In this document: positions 1 through 9,388 of the stretch, piece by piece
How the letters are laid out: every line of letters starts with the position of its first letter
Position numbering within the stretch: position 1 is the first letter of the stretch
DNA from: Oribacterium sinus
Lineage (GTDB): Bacteria > Bacillota > Clostridia > Lachnospirales > Lachnospiraceae
Direction: 5' to 3'
Length of the DNA stretch: 64,000 bases
Assembly: GCF_014202695.1 (NCBI RefSeq)
Contig: NZ_JACHHH010000009.1
Span: forward strand, 1 to 64,000
Translations under genes and position numbers: made by a program
The notes under the pieces: generated by a model
Database searches by the model: none
What the model saw: the letters and a program-made list of their open reading frames with translations, nothing else
What the model was told of the DNA's origin: nothing

Positions 1-291
1 GGCTATGAAGCCTATAATGGAAAGTCTTACTGGTACTATTTCTTGGATTCCGGCTATATGGCTACAGGCTGGGTAGAGGTAAACGGCAGTAAATACTACC
101 TCTTCCCAAACTCTGACGGATGGAAGGGTAGAATGCTCACCGGTTGGCAGTGGATTGACGGAAACTGCTACTACTTAGACTCACAAGGACAGAATGAGGG
201 TGCTCTTTATAGAAACACCACAACTCCCGATGGCTATGCTGTGGATTCGGAAGGAAGATGGGTGGTGAATGGAGCAGTGCAAAAACAATAA
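1..291 (+). CDS. C-terminal end of a wall-binding-repeat surface protein (partial)
   Basis: The reading frame is open from base 1 and ends with TAA at 289-291, so only the last 96 residues are seen. They are aromatic repeats of the choline-binding/glucan-binding type (GKSYWYYF, GYMATGWVEVNGSKYYLF, MLTGWQWIDGNCYYL), which in related proteins hold secreted proteins on the cell wall. The segment is very similar to the last ~96 residues of the next gene (367-2253); the final ~70 coding bases are almost identical in DNA, which suggests recent duplication or gene conversion. The function of the missing N-terminal part cannot be told. Confidence 0.85.
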   Translation, partial: GYEAYNGKSYWYYFLDSGYMATGWVEVNGSKYYLFPNSDGWKGRMLTGWQWIDGNCYYLDSQGQNEGALYRNTTTPDGYAVDSEGRWVVNGAVQKQ

Positions 292-295
292 AATT

Positions 296-324
296 TCCAC
301 AAATGGATAGAAATATAGTATAAT
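296..324 (+). promoter_or_regulatory. putative sigma-A promoter
   Basis: TCCACA (296-301), a 17-base spacer and a perfect TATAAT (319-324) lie about 40 bases before the start of the next surface protein gene. The -10 box is strong and the -35 box matches at four of six positions. It begins just after the stop of the preceding gene, so the two surface genes may be transcribed separately. Confidence 0.45.
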
Positions 325-366
325 TTTATATCGTGAAATGGCAAGAAATAAGAAAGGACGATGGAG

Positions 367-2253
367 ATGAGAAGAAAAAACATGCTGGCTTTAGGACTTA
401 GCTTTGTACTGGGAGTGGGTGCAAGTAGTACTCTTGCTTATGCTCTTCCTTTAGAGCAGGAAGAAAGCCTTCAGACGAGTGCGTCAGAAGTGGGAAATAC
501 AGAAGAGACAGCTTCCAATGCAGAGACCGTTGCAGAGGAAGACACCAAGGAAGAAGCTTCTGTTCTAGAGGAAAGGGAAGCCTCTGATAAGGAAAAGGAA
601 GAGGCAGAAGAGGAATCCTCCCTTTCTACAGAAGCCTTAGGCGGCACGGACAGAGCTGCAGAAGAGACGCTCACTCCATTAAGCAGAAGTAGAAGAGCCT
701 TGGCAGATCCTCCTTACTATGCTAGTGAAGAGGAAGAAAAAAAAGACAGAAGAAATAAAGTATTATCTGTTTTAATGGAATTTGATAATGATATTGATGT
801 AGCGGCAAAAGATCATATGATGGTTGTTAGAAACATTCCTTTAAAGGTTAGTGCCTATGCGGTAGGAATTGCCGGAGCAAGCTATGATTACAAACAATTT
901 AGAATTCAACCGGAAAGAGTGATTGAGAAAAAAGAAGGGAATAATTGGGTAGTTTATTCTTTGAACTACTTCACCCCCGGAACATACCGTTATGTTTACA
1001 TTTTAGAGATAGTACAAGGTTCTCCGTTATACCTTGAAGAAGGCGAAATCAATGGAGAGAAAAAGATTACAGCAGAAGCACATATACAAGGAAATTTTGT
1101 CAATGGTGTACACAACAATTCAAATTCTATAGCTAAGATTATACCGTTAGAAACAGATAGTTCTGTAGGGCGAAAATATCGCTTAGAAGGAAGGGAATTT
1201 GCCGTAGAGAAAGAAGAGACAATTAGTAAGGTGTATCTAAAATCCAACTTGGATATTTATAATATTCATGCAGGCGATTTGATGAAAAGGATTACTTTAT
1301 CTTTAGATAAAATGGAGTTGACAGATGGAACGGTAGTGATGAATTCGGATACGAATATGCCGTTGCTTGTGAACACAATGAAAGATTATCCCGATAATTT
1401 ACAACAATATAAAGTAAGATTATATAGCCATAAAAATGAAGAAGGATATATAGGAGCTGTATTTTATATAACAGAGAGTAAGCCTTATACAGTAGGTTTA
1501 TATCACAGCTATTTTTTTATAAGACCTAATTACCAGATAGGGAAATATCGTTTTTTGGTGAATAATACAGACGATGATTATGGAAGCGGGACTCAGTTTT
1601 ATATCAATAATGAATTATATAAAACCAATACAGTTGGAATACAAAGGGAGTTAACGACACAAGCATATCTTCAAAGTCCGAAATTTGAAGTGAAAAAAGT
1701 AGAAAATCCATCCAATAATAGTTCCGGAAATTCCGGTAATTCTTTTCATGGAAACTCTGGTAATTCAGGAGGCAGTTCTTCCGGTTCCGGTAGTTCAGGC
1801 GGAAGTTCAAGTGGCGGATCCGGAAGCTTTAAGGTCAGCAGTAGTTTGAGCGGACAGGTACTTGGTGTAGATCGTTCCTTATCCGGAGGACAGTGGGTAC
1901 AGGATGAAAAGGGCTGGTGGTACAAAAGAGCGGACGGAAGCTATCCGAAGAACAGCTGGGGATATGAAGCCTACAACGGAAAGTCCTACTGGTACTACTT
2001 CCTGGATTCCGGTTATATGGCAACTGGCTGGGTGGATGTAAACGGTAGCAAATATTATCTTTTCCCAAACTCTGACGGTTGGAAGGGTAGAATGCTCACT
2101 GGTTGGCAGTGGATTGATGGCAACTGCTACTACTTAGATTTACAAGGACAGAATGAAGGTGCTCTATATAGAAACACCACAACTCCCGATGGCTATGCTG
2201 TGGATTCGGAAGGAAGATGGGTGGTGAATGGAGCAGTGCAACATAAGAAATAG
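367..2253 (+). CDS. secreted cell-wall-binding surface protein, unknown central domain
   Basis: Predicted exported protein of 628 residues. I chose ATG 367 over ATG 361 because AGAAAGGA (351-358) lies 8 bases before 367 but only 2 before 361. Residues 1-27 form a signal peptide (MRRKNMLALGLSF start, hydrophobic core, A-Y-A end). An acidic Glu/Ser-rich stretch follows (about 30-115), then a ~320-residue domain I do not recognise (about 125-445), a Ser/Gly/Asn linker (about 446-488) and aromatic wall-binding repeats (about 505-628). There is no LPXTG sorting signal, so anchoring probably depends on the repeats. The C-terminal block is shared with the proteins at 1-291 and 58149-60887. Likely role is adhesion or wall architecture; this is inference. 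Confidence 0.85.
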   Translation: MRRKNMLALGLSFVLGVGASSTLAYALPLEQEESLQTSASEVGNTEETASNAETVAEEDTKEEASVLEEREASDKEKEEAEEESSLSTEALGGTDRAAEETLTPLSRSRRALADPPYYASEEEEKKDRRNKVLSVLMEFDNDIDVAAKDHMMVVRNIPLKVSAYAVGIAGASYDYKQFRIQPERVIEKKEGNNWVVYSLNYFTPGTYRYVYILEIVQGSPLYLEEGEINGEKKITAEAHIQGNFVNGVHNNSNSIAKIIPLETDSSVGRKYRLEGREFAVEKEETISKVYLKSNLDIYNIHAGDLMKRITLSLDKMELTDGTVVMNSDTNMPLLVNTMKDYPDNLQQYKVRLYSHKNEEGYIGAVFYITESKPYTVGLYHSYFFIRPNYQIGKYRFLVNNTDDDYGSGTQFYINNELYKTNTVGIQRELTTQAYLQSPKFEVKKVENPSNNSSGNSGNSFHGNSGNSGGSSSGSGSSGGSSSGGSGSFKVSSSLSGQVLGVDRSLSGGQWVQDEKGWWYKRADGSYPKNSWGYEAYNGKSYWYYFLDSGYMATGWVDVNGSKYYLFPNSDGWKGRMLTGWQWIDGNCYYLDLQGQNEGALYRNTTTPDGYAVDSEGRWVVNGAVQHKK

Positions 2254-2331
2254 GGTTGTAATTAATTCAAAGGCTTGTAAAGAAGCTATTTTAGGGAAAA
2301 GATAAAATAGTATTAGGCAGAAGAAAGATTG

Positions 2332-2366
2332 AAAGCAGGAAAGAGCACAAGCCTCTTTCCTGCTTT
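2332..2366 (+). terminator. 14-bp perfect hairpin between surface genes
   Basis: The arms 2332-2345 (AAAGCAGGAAAGAG) and 2353-2366 (CTCTTTCCTGCTTT) are exact inverted repeats around a 7-base loop. The right arm ends in TTT but no longer T-tract follows, and the Shine-Dalgarno GAGGGAG of the next gene lies just downstream. It could be a weak terminator of the 367-2253 gene or a 5' stabilising stem on the next mRNA. Confidence 0.5.
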
Positions 2367-2384
2367 AAGAGAGGGAGTTTACGG

Positions 2385-5300
2385 ATGAAAGGCTTAATCG
2401 TGGAAAAGCGAGCAAAACAACTGATTGCCTTGTGCCTTGTCATTTTGCAAGTTTGCTTTCAGTTTCCAATACAATGGAAAGTAGAGGGAGTGACACAGAA
2501 AAATAACGAGAAAGAGCTTCACTTTTTGTTTAAGGATGAAAATGGTCAAGCGTCAAAAGGAACAAATGTACTGGTAAAGCTTTCTATCTATAAGGAAGAG
2601 TTGAATGAAGAAGACATAGTACCCGGTAGTGATCCTGAGGTAATAGAAAAAAACAAGAGTTCTTCCTCTAACTTGAATATAAGTTCTCCATCTATTATGG
2701 AAAAAGAGAAGACAAGTTCTAGCAATTCAAAGAAGGAAGTGAGGACATATCCTGCGGAAGAGGATATAAGTAATAAATTCACTGATGATGCTGTGTCTCC
2801 CGGAGATCATAATCCTCAATACAATGCAAAATTAGAAACTGTACTTTATTTTACAGGAACAACCGGTTTAGAGGGAGAAATTGCTCAAACTATTCCGAGT
2901 CAGTATTTGAAGAAGGATTATATTATAGAGATAAGAGTACGAGCATATAACGATACCTATGAAAGCAAAGAAGAGAAGTATTTAATTCGTAATGGAATAC
3001 CTGAAGTAGGTAATTTTGGAGATCTTATCGATATTTCAATAGACCAAAAGAAAAAGCAAACTTGGAAAGGAGAATTAAAATTTGAATATATTTCGAATCC
3101 GCTATTTGGAACTGAGAAAACATGCAATCTGGAGGTGAAAGCCACTTATAAAGCGACAGAAGATGAAGAAAGGCGGGGCGAAATTCCGGCTATAGAATAC
3201 GAGTTACATACTCCAAATAACCAAAAAGTGGATATGGGAATACTAGGCACAGCAACCCTTTACAGTACGGGAAAATATATCGTTGTAGCGCGTGTTCCAA
3301 AGGATGAGAATCATGATGCTTTGGAGATAAGTAGGGAGATTCTTGCAAGTAAAAAGTTCTTACAAGGATTTCTTGAGAACGATGAGACAAAAGCTTATGT
3401 GCCTTTTGTGGCAAATCAACCTATCGTATTACCTAAGAATCCAAGTATCCAGGGGGATGTGAGGTTTGAATATGCAGATCCCAATTATCCCAACAATTAT
3501 GCTATTACTATATCTTCAGATAAAAAAACACTTTTTATGAAGGCTGCAAAAACTGTAAGTATAAAGGTCACAGTTTCTCCGTGGGTTAGTGTGGTTGGTT
3601 CAGAAAAAGTGTATTATGATGGATTTTCTAGGGATATTTTGGTAAATATAGGCCGCGGCCCACAAACTGGCTTCCGATTTTCTCCGAGTAAATTTCAGAA
3701 GAGAATTGTACAGGAGGGGGACGATACGGTATATGAGTATGAAATTCCCTATGGATTAAAAAATATAAATGAAAGTGGAGATCATAAATTTTTGCTTGCT
3801 ACTGAAGGACAATTGGGCAATGCAAAAGTAGTCTACAAACTAGAGGATGGTGAGGAGATTGCTGACTTGGATCCGAGGAGAGGAGTTCTGAACTTTAAGG
3901 ATGGGAAAATCGGAACAGTAAAAGTTTCTGCCACGGCACAGGCGTCAGATGATGGGAATTATGAATCCCGGAAGATTGTAGCAAAGATAAATATATCTTA
4001 TACAGATAATTCCGCAATGTTAGAAAAAAGGGGAATCAAAAGTGCTAAAGGATGGTACCAAAAGGTAATATATACTGCCGGTAGGTATAAGCTTTCTTTA
4101 AGTGATTCATGGAAATCTTCTAATAATTGGGTGGATAGGCTGGAATTTACTGAAGATAGCCCTTCAACAGAAGGAAAAGAAATTTTTTTAATGGATCCGA
4201 AAACCGGAGAAATTTCCAGTGGTCTGAAACCGGGGGTGAAGCTGAAGAAGTATAATATTGACGGCACTCCTCCTCAACTTTCCTCTATTGTAGATTCCAA
4301 GAACAAGGAAACAAAAATAAAAAGCATTAGAGAGTATGACTTTTATAAAGATCCACTGGAGATACAACTTAAAGCGGAGGATGCAAAATCTCAGGTTTCC
4401 TCCATTCATTACCGCCTTGAGGAGGAAGGAGATACTCCAGGGCAATGGATAGTAATGAAAGAAGGAACAAAGGGATTTGAAAAAATAAAAGATAGTAATA
4501 GGGTAATTGTAAAGTTTCCCTTGAATCCACAGTTTCGAGGAAGAATTCGATACTATGCAGTAGATAATGCAGACAATAAAAGTAGTGAACAAGTTACAGA
4601 TAGAGTTTTGGTTTTGGATACAATAAAACCAAAGGGAAGCTTTGATTTTCAGTCTGAGGGTAAGAAAGTTAATGACCACTTTTATTTTCAAGATAAGGCA
4701 TTTTTAACTCTGAATGTGGAAGAAAAGAACTTTTTTCCTGAGGATCAGGATTTTTCTTTGAAGGTTTATAGCAGAAGAAATGGAGAAGACAAAGAAAGTT
4801 CCTATAGAGTGCAGGGCAATAGGGAATCTCTAACCTTAAAGAAGAATTCTACTTTCATTAGTGATGAGAGAGAGAGCTTGTTAAAGGACAATTCTACTTC
4901 CTTCGTGCAAATAATACCTAATGGGGAACAGAATGATTTGACAATGGATTTCACCCAGGAAGGACATTATCGGTTGTCCTTTGCCTATAAGGATCCTTCC
5001 GGCAATCCTTTAGAATGGAAGAATACTTTAGGATTGGAGAAGAATGGAGAACTGGCTATCACCGTGGATCATACAGATCCCAAGATTTTCTTTGATCCTT
5101 CTTTGGAAAATGGGCATGTACGCTATTTTGCAAAGGATGTAAAACTCATCACGAAGATATTAGAAGAAAATTTTAGTACCAATGATACCCACCTTGACTA
5201 TTATTTCCTTCCGGATACTGTGAAAAGTTCGCCTTCATCTCTGGCTACGCCGGTAAGTCCCAGCACTATGCCCGGGCGTATTCTTCATCCCCGTTCTCTG

Positions 5301-8300
5301 GCTTCGACAAGAGGCGTGCAACAGTTTAAAAATCATACGGTTACGTGGAAGAAGGAAAAGCTATCCGATTCCAATCTATATTCTTCTGAACTAAATTTCA
5401 CAGAGGACGGACAGTATGAGGTTATGGTGGATACTACCGACCTTTCCGGAAGAAAGGCCAGTGCCTCCAATTTCGTGGTTGTGGATAAAACACCCCCTAA
5501 GATTAGGCTTACCCTATCCAATGACGGCCTGGCCAATGAAAAATACTTTAGAGAAGTCAGAAAGGGGAAAATCGAAATCGAGGATGCCCATTTGGATTTC
5601 TCTTCTCTTCAGGTAGATTTTTCCGTAAAGGACAAGGCGGGGAATCCGGTATCTACCGCAAGAAATTATGCGGCATATTTGAAGAGCCCGGAGAGCTGGA
5701 CGCAAGAGGGAAATAAGTATACCTGCTTGGTAGAGTTTACCGAAGACGGCATGTATCATCTTGGCCTAAAGGTCAAGGATTTGGCAGGTAATGAAAATGC
5801 CCCCATAGAAGTAGGAGAGACCAAGGCGGCCTTTGATTTTGTGGTGGACAGAAAAGCCCCCACAGGTGCCTTGAAGATTGGTGATTGGGATCGTTCCAAG
5901 GACGGAACCCTTTGGACCAAGCTCCTGGATCGTATCAGTTTTGGTCGATTCAGCAATAAGAAGCAGGTTATTCGTTTACAGGCAGAGGATAACTTAAGCG
6001 GTGTCGGGCTGGTGGAAGTTCTTCGGACAAGGGAGAAGATGAGTCTTGCAGACCTGCAGGCAAGTTCTGCCTTTAAGAATGTTACCAGCGAAGTAAAGGA
6101 TGGTTACTGGTCCAAGGAAATCTCTCCCAACGAGACCTTTATTACCTATGTCCATCTGAAGGATATGGCCGGAAATCAGTATTACCTAAGCTCTGACGGT
6201 GTGATTTTAGACCAGCAGAATCCGGAGATTCATATCACCTTGCCGAAAGAAGAGGAGAAAAACGGCCTCTACAAGAAGGATGTGGTGGTAGGCATTTCCG
6301 TAACTGAGCCCAGCCCCGGAAACAGCTATGCCGGCTTAAAGGATGTAACCTATACCGTTTATAGAGACGGTATAGAAACTCAGGCAGGCTCTCTCTATCA
6401 TTTTTCCAAGGAAGAGCCTCAGTTAAACGACTTAAAGAAGTCCTATGAGGATGCTCATGCTCTTACGATTTTGGCTAAGGACAACAACAGCAATGATGTG
6501 GTTCTGAAGATTAAGGCGGTGGACAATGCAGGGAATCAGACGGTGAAGGAAGAGCACCTGAGCATTGACATTACCAAGCCGAGAGTCACCTTATCCTTCG
6601 ACAACAATCGTGTGGAAAATGAGTTTTATTTTAAGGAAAATCGAACGGCTACCATTACGGTAGAGGAGAGAAACTTCTCAGAGGATGCCTTCAAGATTTT
6701 GATTACAGACCCGGCAGAGGGAAAGGGTGCCAAGCTTTTGGAGGTGGAAAGGGATTCCTTCCAAAAGGTTTCCGGAAGCGGAGACAGTACCAGATGGGAA
6801 AGCCGTATTTACTTTAATAAGGACGGAGACTATCAGCTTTCCATCACCGGAGAGGACTTGGCCGGAAATGCCATGGAAGAGCTAGTCTATGCAGAGGGTA
6901 CTCAGGCAGCTTTGGATTTCACCGTGGATAAAACCGCACCTGTATTGAGTGTAAGCTATGACAACAATACTGCGAACCATGAGTTTTATTACAAGGAAGG
7001 AAGAAGGGCGGAGATTTCCATTGAGGAGAAAAATTTCCGTTCGGATCTGGTGGACTATTCCGTGTTGAAGGATGGCGGCAGAGAGGCACATGGCAGTGCC
7101 CTGTCTTCCTTTAGCGGTGGAGAAGGTCGGAGCGTTTCCGAGCTTCATCATCAGGCAAGCATTTCCTATGAAGAGGATGGGGATTACCAATTCAATATCC
7201 GCCTGAAGGATTTGGCGGGAAATGAGGCGCAGGCTTACCCGGAAGATCATTTTGTCATTGACAGAACGGCTCCAAGTCTGACGATTAGTGATATCTTGAA
7301 CGAGTCTGCCAATAAGGGAGAAGTCAGCCCCAAGATTTCTTATGGGGATCGCTATCTGGATCAGGATGCCCTGTCCTTAAAGCTGATAGGAGAGGTGCAT
7401 GGAGAGCATGAACTTTCTTCTCAGCAGGGCGGCAGCATTTCCATCGCCAGAACGGATGCCTTAAATCTTCCTATGCAGAAGTCTATGGAGGAAACCGAGT
7501 CTCCTAAGAAGAAGCAGGAGGAGAAAGAGGGCATTGTTTACCAAAGCTCTGCAGGGGGAGAAGAGGGAAATCTTTCCTTCCAAAACTTCCCGGAGGAGCC
7601 GGATACGGACGATGTGTACCGGCTTTCCGCAAAGATTGTGGATATGGCGGGAAATGAAACCACGGAAGAGCTTTGGTTCTCCGTAAACCGTTTCGGTTCC
7701 ACTTATCTTTTGTCCGACAGGGCGAAGGCACTGCAGGGCACCTATCAGAAAGAGGGGGAAGAGATTCTGATTTCGGAAATCAACGCGGATGAGGTCTTGT
7801 CTTCTGCTTTGACCTTATACAGAAATGAGGAGAAGCATGCCCTTTCCGAGGGGGCGGAGTATCAGACTACTCGCTCCGGCGGAAACGGAAAATGGTATCG
7901 GGGAGATTATCTGATTAAGAAGGATAACTTCGACAAGGAAGGCCTGTATCATTTGCAGATTTCCTCTCAGGATAAGGCAGGAAACCTTGCCAGCACGGAA
8001 CAGACCGAAAGGGGAGCGGAGCTTCGCTTCGGTATCGACAGAACACCCCCCAGAATCCTGCTTTCCAATGTGGACAATCAGGGGGTATACCGTGGTGATT
8101 CCCTGGATCTGGATTTATCCGTACAGGATAACCTGTGGCTGGAGCAGGTGGATGCCACCGTGGATGGAACGGAAGAACTAAGCTGGAAGGACAAGAGCTT
8201 GCAGGAAGCGGTTGCAAAGGATAGCTTCCCCTTGCAAATCTCCGGAGAAAAGGGAAAGCGCCACAATCTTTTGGTGGTAGCAAGAGATGCAGCCGGCAAC

Positions 8301-8492
8301 GAAAGCCGAAAGGAAGTTTCCGACTTCGTGATTACCAACAATCCTTTGCTTCGTCTTATTTCTCAGAAAAACTTTGCCAGAAATGCCGCCATCGCTACAG
8401 TGGCAGGCTTAATGGGACTGTCCTGCGTGGTCAACGGCCCAAGCCTCTTACAGGAGCTGAAGCGGAGAAGATTAAAGGGAAAAAGAAGATAG
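2385..8492 (+). CDS. giant Ig-like-repeat surface protein with C-terminal membrane anchor
   Basis: Protein of 2035 residues. A long N-terminal hydrophobic segment (about residues 12-28) fits a signal sequence. From about residue 625 to 1990 it is built of roughly ten Ig-like/adhesin-type repeats. Each begins near a D-x-T-x-P motif (DKTAP, DRTPP, DITKP) followed by a YF-K-E-x-R and an EERNF/EEKNF block, and each ends in D-L-A-G-N. The repeats are diverged, so the array is old. A hydrophobic stretch near residues 1997-2016 and a tail of basic residues (KRRRLKGKRR) end the protein, giving a membrane anchor rather than an LPXTG motif or wall repeats. GGGAG precedes ATG 2385. The first ~600 residues carry other domains I cannot name. 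Likely an adhesin or stalk protein. The phosphatase/kinase genes begin about 100 bases downstream on the same strand. Confidence 0.85.
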   Translation: MKGLIVEKRAKQLIALCLVILQVCFQFPIQWKVEGVTQKNNEKELHFLFKDENGQASKGTNVLVKLSIYKEELNEEDIVPGSDPEVIEKNKSSSSNLNISSPSIMEKEKTSSSNSKKEVRTYPAEEDISNKFTDDAVSPGDHNPQYNAKLETVLYFTGTTGLEGEIAQTIPSQYLKKDYIIEIRVRAYNDTYESKEEKYLIRNGIPEVGNFGDLIDISIDQKKKQTWKGELKFEYISNPLFGTEKTCNLEVKATYKATEDEERRGEIPAIEYELHTPNNQKVDMGILGTATLYSTGKYIVVARVPKDENHDALEISREILASKKFLQGFLENDETKAYVPFVANQPIVLPKNPSIQGDVRFEYADPNYPNNYAITISSDKKTLFMKAAKTVSIKVTVSPWVSVVGSEKVYYDGFSRDILVNIGRGPQTGFRFSPSKFQKRIVQEGDDTVYEYEIPYGLKNINESGDHKFLLATEGQLGNAKVVYKLEDGEEIADLDPRRGVLNFKDGKIGTVKVSATAQASDDGNYESRKIVAKINISYTDNSAMLEKRGIKSAKGWYQKVIYTAGRYKLSLSDSWKSSNNWVDRLEFTEDSPSTEGKEIFLMDPKTGEISSGLKPGVKLKKYNIDGTPPQLSSIVDSKNKETKIKSIREYDFYKDPLEIQLKAEDAKSQVSSIHYRLEEEGDTPGQWIVMKEGTKGFEKIKDSNRVIVKFPLNPQFRGRIRYYAVDNADNKSSEQVTDRVLVLDTIKPKGSFDFQSEGKKVNDHFYFQDKAFLTLNVEEKNFFPEDQDFSLKVYSRRNGEDKESSYRVQGNRESLTLKKNSTFISDERESLLKDNSTSFVQIIPNGEQNDLTMDFTQEGHYRLSFAYKDPSGNPLEWKNTLGLEKNGELAITVDHTDPKIFFDPSLENGHVRYFAKDVKLITKILEENFSTNDTHLDYYFLPDTVKSSPSSLATPVSPSTMPGRILHPRSLASTRGVQQFKNHTVTWKKEKLSDSNLYSSELNFTEDGQYEVMVDTTDLSGRKASASNFVVVDKTPPKIRLTLSNDGLANEKYFREVRKGKIEIEDAHLDFSSLQVDFSVKDKAGNPVSTARNYAAYLKSPESWTQEGNKYTCLVEFTEDGMYHLGLKVKDLAGNENAPIEVGETKAAFDFVVDRKAPTGALKIGDWDRSKDGTLWTKLLDRISFGRFSNKKQVIRLQAEDNLSGVGLVEVLRTREKMSLADLQASSAFKNVTSEVKDGYWSKEISPNETFITYVHLKDMAGNQYYLSSDGVILDQQNPEIHITLPKEEEKNGLYKKDVVVGISVTEPSPGNSYAGLKDVTYTVYRDGIETQAGSLYHFSKEEPQLNDLKKSYEDAHALTILAKDNNSNDVVLKIKAVDNAGNQTVKEEHLSIDITKPRVTLSFDNNRVENEFYFKENRTATITVEERNFSEDAFKILITDPAEGKGAKLLEVERDSFQKVSGSGDSTRWESRIYFNKDGDYQLSITGEDLAGNAMEELVYAEGTQAALDFTVDKTAPVLSVSYDNNTANHEFYYKEGRRAEISIEEKNFRSDLVDYSVLKDGGREAHGSALSSFSGGEGRSVSELHHQASISYEEDGDYQFNIRLKDLAGNEAQAYPEDHFVIDRTAPSLTISDILNESANKGEVSPKISYGDRYLDQDALSLKLIGEVHGEHELSSQQGGSISIARTDALNLPMQKSMEETESPKKKQEEKEGIVYQSSAGGEEGNLSFQNFPEEPDTDDVYRLSAKIVDMAGNETTEELWFSVNRFGSTYLLSDRAKALQGTYQKEGEEILISEINADEVLSSALTLYRNEEKHALSEGAEYQTTRSGGNGKWYRGDYLIKKDNFDKEGLYHLQISSQDKAGNLASTEQTERGAELRFGIDRTPPRILLSNVDNQGVYRGDSLDLDLSVQDNLWLEQVDATVDGTEELSWKDKSLQEAVAKDSFPLQISGEKGKRHNLLVVARDAAGNESRKEVSDFVITNNPLLRLISQKNFARNAAIATVAGLMGLSCVVNGPSLLQELKRRRLKGKRR

Positions 8493-8596
8493 ACGGAAGA
8501 AAAGCCGAAGGGAAGTAGGAAGCCTGAGAAAAGGGAAAATAGCCTAAGGAAAGGAAGAAACCCGGAGGTAAGAAAGGACAGAGGAAAGGAGTGGAG

Positions 8597-9364
8597 ATGG
8601 ACTTTGTCACCATGGCAGTTTCTTCAGTGGGAAATGTCAAGGAAGTCAACCAGGACTATTATTTCTTCGAACAGGGAAGAACGGAGCGGGGAAATATAGT
8701 TTTTGCCATTCTTTGCGATGGCATGGGCGGTTTGCAACAGGGAGAGTTCGCCAGCAAAACCGTGGTGGAGGCCTTTAAGGCCTGGGGAAAGGAGCATTTA
8801 GCGGACTATGCCCTGGGAGAATTTGTCGATGCGGGAATACGGAGAGAATGGACAGAGCTGGTAAACCGCTGCAACCAATATCTTCATGCCTACGGCAGGG
8901 AACGGGGCATCTCTCTGGGCACTACCCTTACGGTCCTCTTGATGACGGAGGAGCGATATTATATTATGAATATCGGGGATTCCCGCGCCTATGCTTTGGA
9001 AGCGGGCATCCGACAGCTTACAAGGGATCATACCGTGGTGCAGCGGGAGGTGGATCTGGGAAAGCTTTCCGCCTACGATGCGGAAAAGGATTCCCGGCGC
9101 AATATTCTCCTGCAATGCATCGGGGCATCGGATCAGATTTATCCGGATTTCTTCTTCGGCGCACCGGAGCCAAAGGCTACCTATCTGCTTTGTTCGGACG
9201 GCTTTCGCCATGAGGTTTCCGGGGAGGAGCTCTATCAGGTTCTTCAGCGGAACAGAAGAGAGTCTTTGGAGGATTTGGAGGGCGCTTTAAAGATTTTACT
9301 GCGCTGGAATCTGGAACGACAGGAACGGGACAACCTTACGGCAATAGCCATCAGTACCATCTAG
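8597..9364 (+). CDS. PP2C-family serine/threonine protein phosphatase
   Basis: 255-residue cytoplasmic metal-dependent phosphatase of the PrpC/Stp1 type, which removes phosphate from Ser/Thr residues placed by PknB-like kinases. The motifs are in order: NQD (Asp20), CDGMGG (Asp41), GTTLTVLL, NIGDSRAY, LTRDHT, CSDGF and the final RDNLTAI, so all main metal-binding acids are present. AAAGGAG (8585-8591) is well placed for ATG 8597; the in-frame GTG at 8591 overlaps it and is unlikely to be the start. The gene is directly followed by a kinase gene, the usual phosphatase-kinase pairing. Confidence 0.93.
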   Translation: MDFVTMAVSSVGNVKEVNQDYYFFEQGRTERGNIVFAILCDGMGGLQQGEFASKTVVEAFKAWGKEHLADYALGEFVDAGIRREWTELVNRCNQYLHAYGRERGISLGTTLTVLLMTEERYYIMNIGDSRAYALEAGIRQLTRDHTVVQREVDLGKLSAYDAEKDSRRNILLQCIGASDQIYPDFFFGAPEPKATYLLCSDGFRHEVSGEELYQVLQRNRRESLEDLEGALKILLRWNLERQERDNLTAIAISTI

Positions 9365-9388
9365 TCTTTGAGGAAGTTTAGTTAAACT

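Noticed and set aside
4188-4691. 167-codon minus-strand ORF inside the giant surface protein gene
   Set aside because: Antisense shadow: no ribosome site, composition follows from the AT-rich sense strand.
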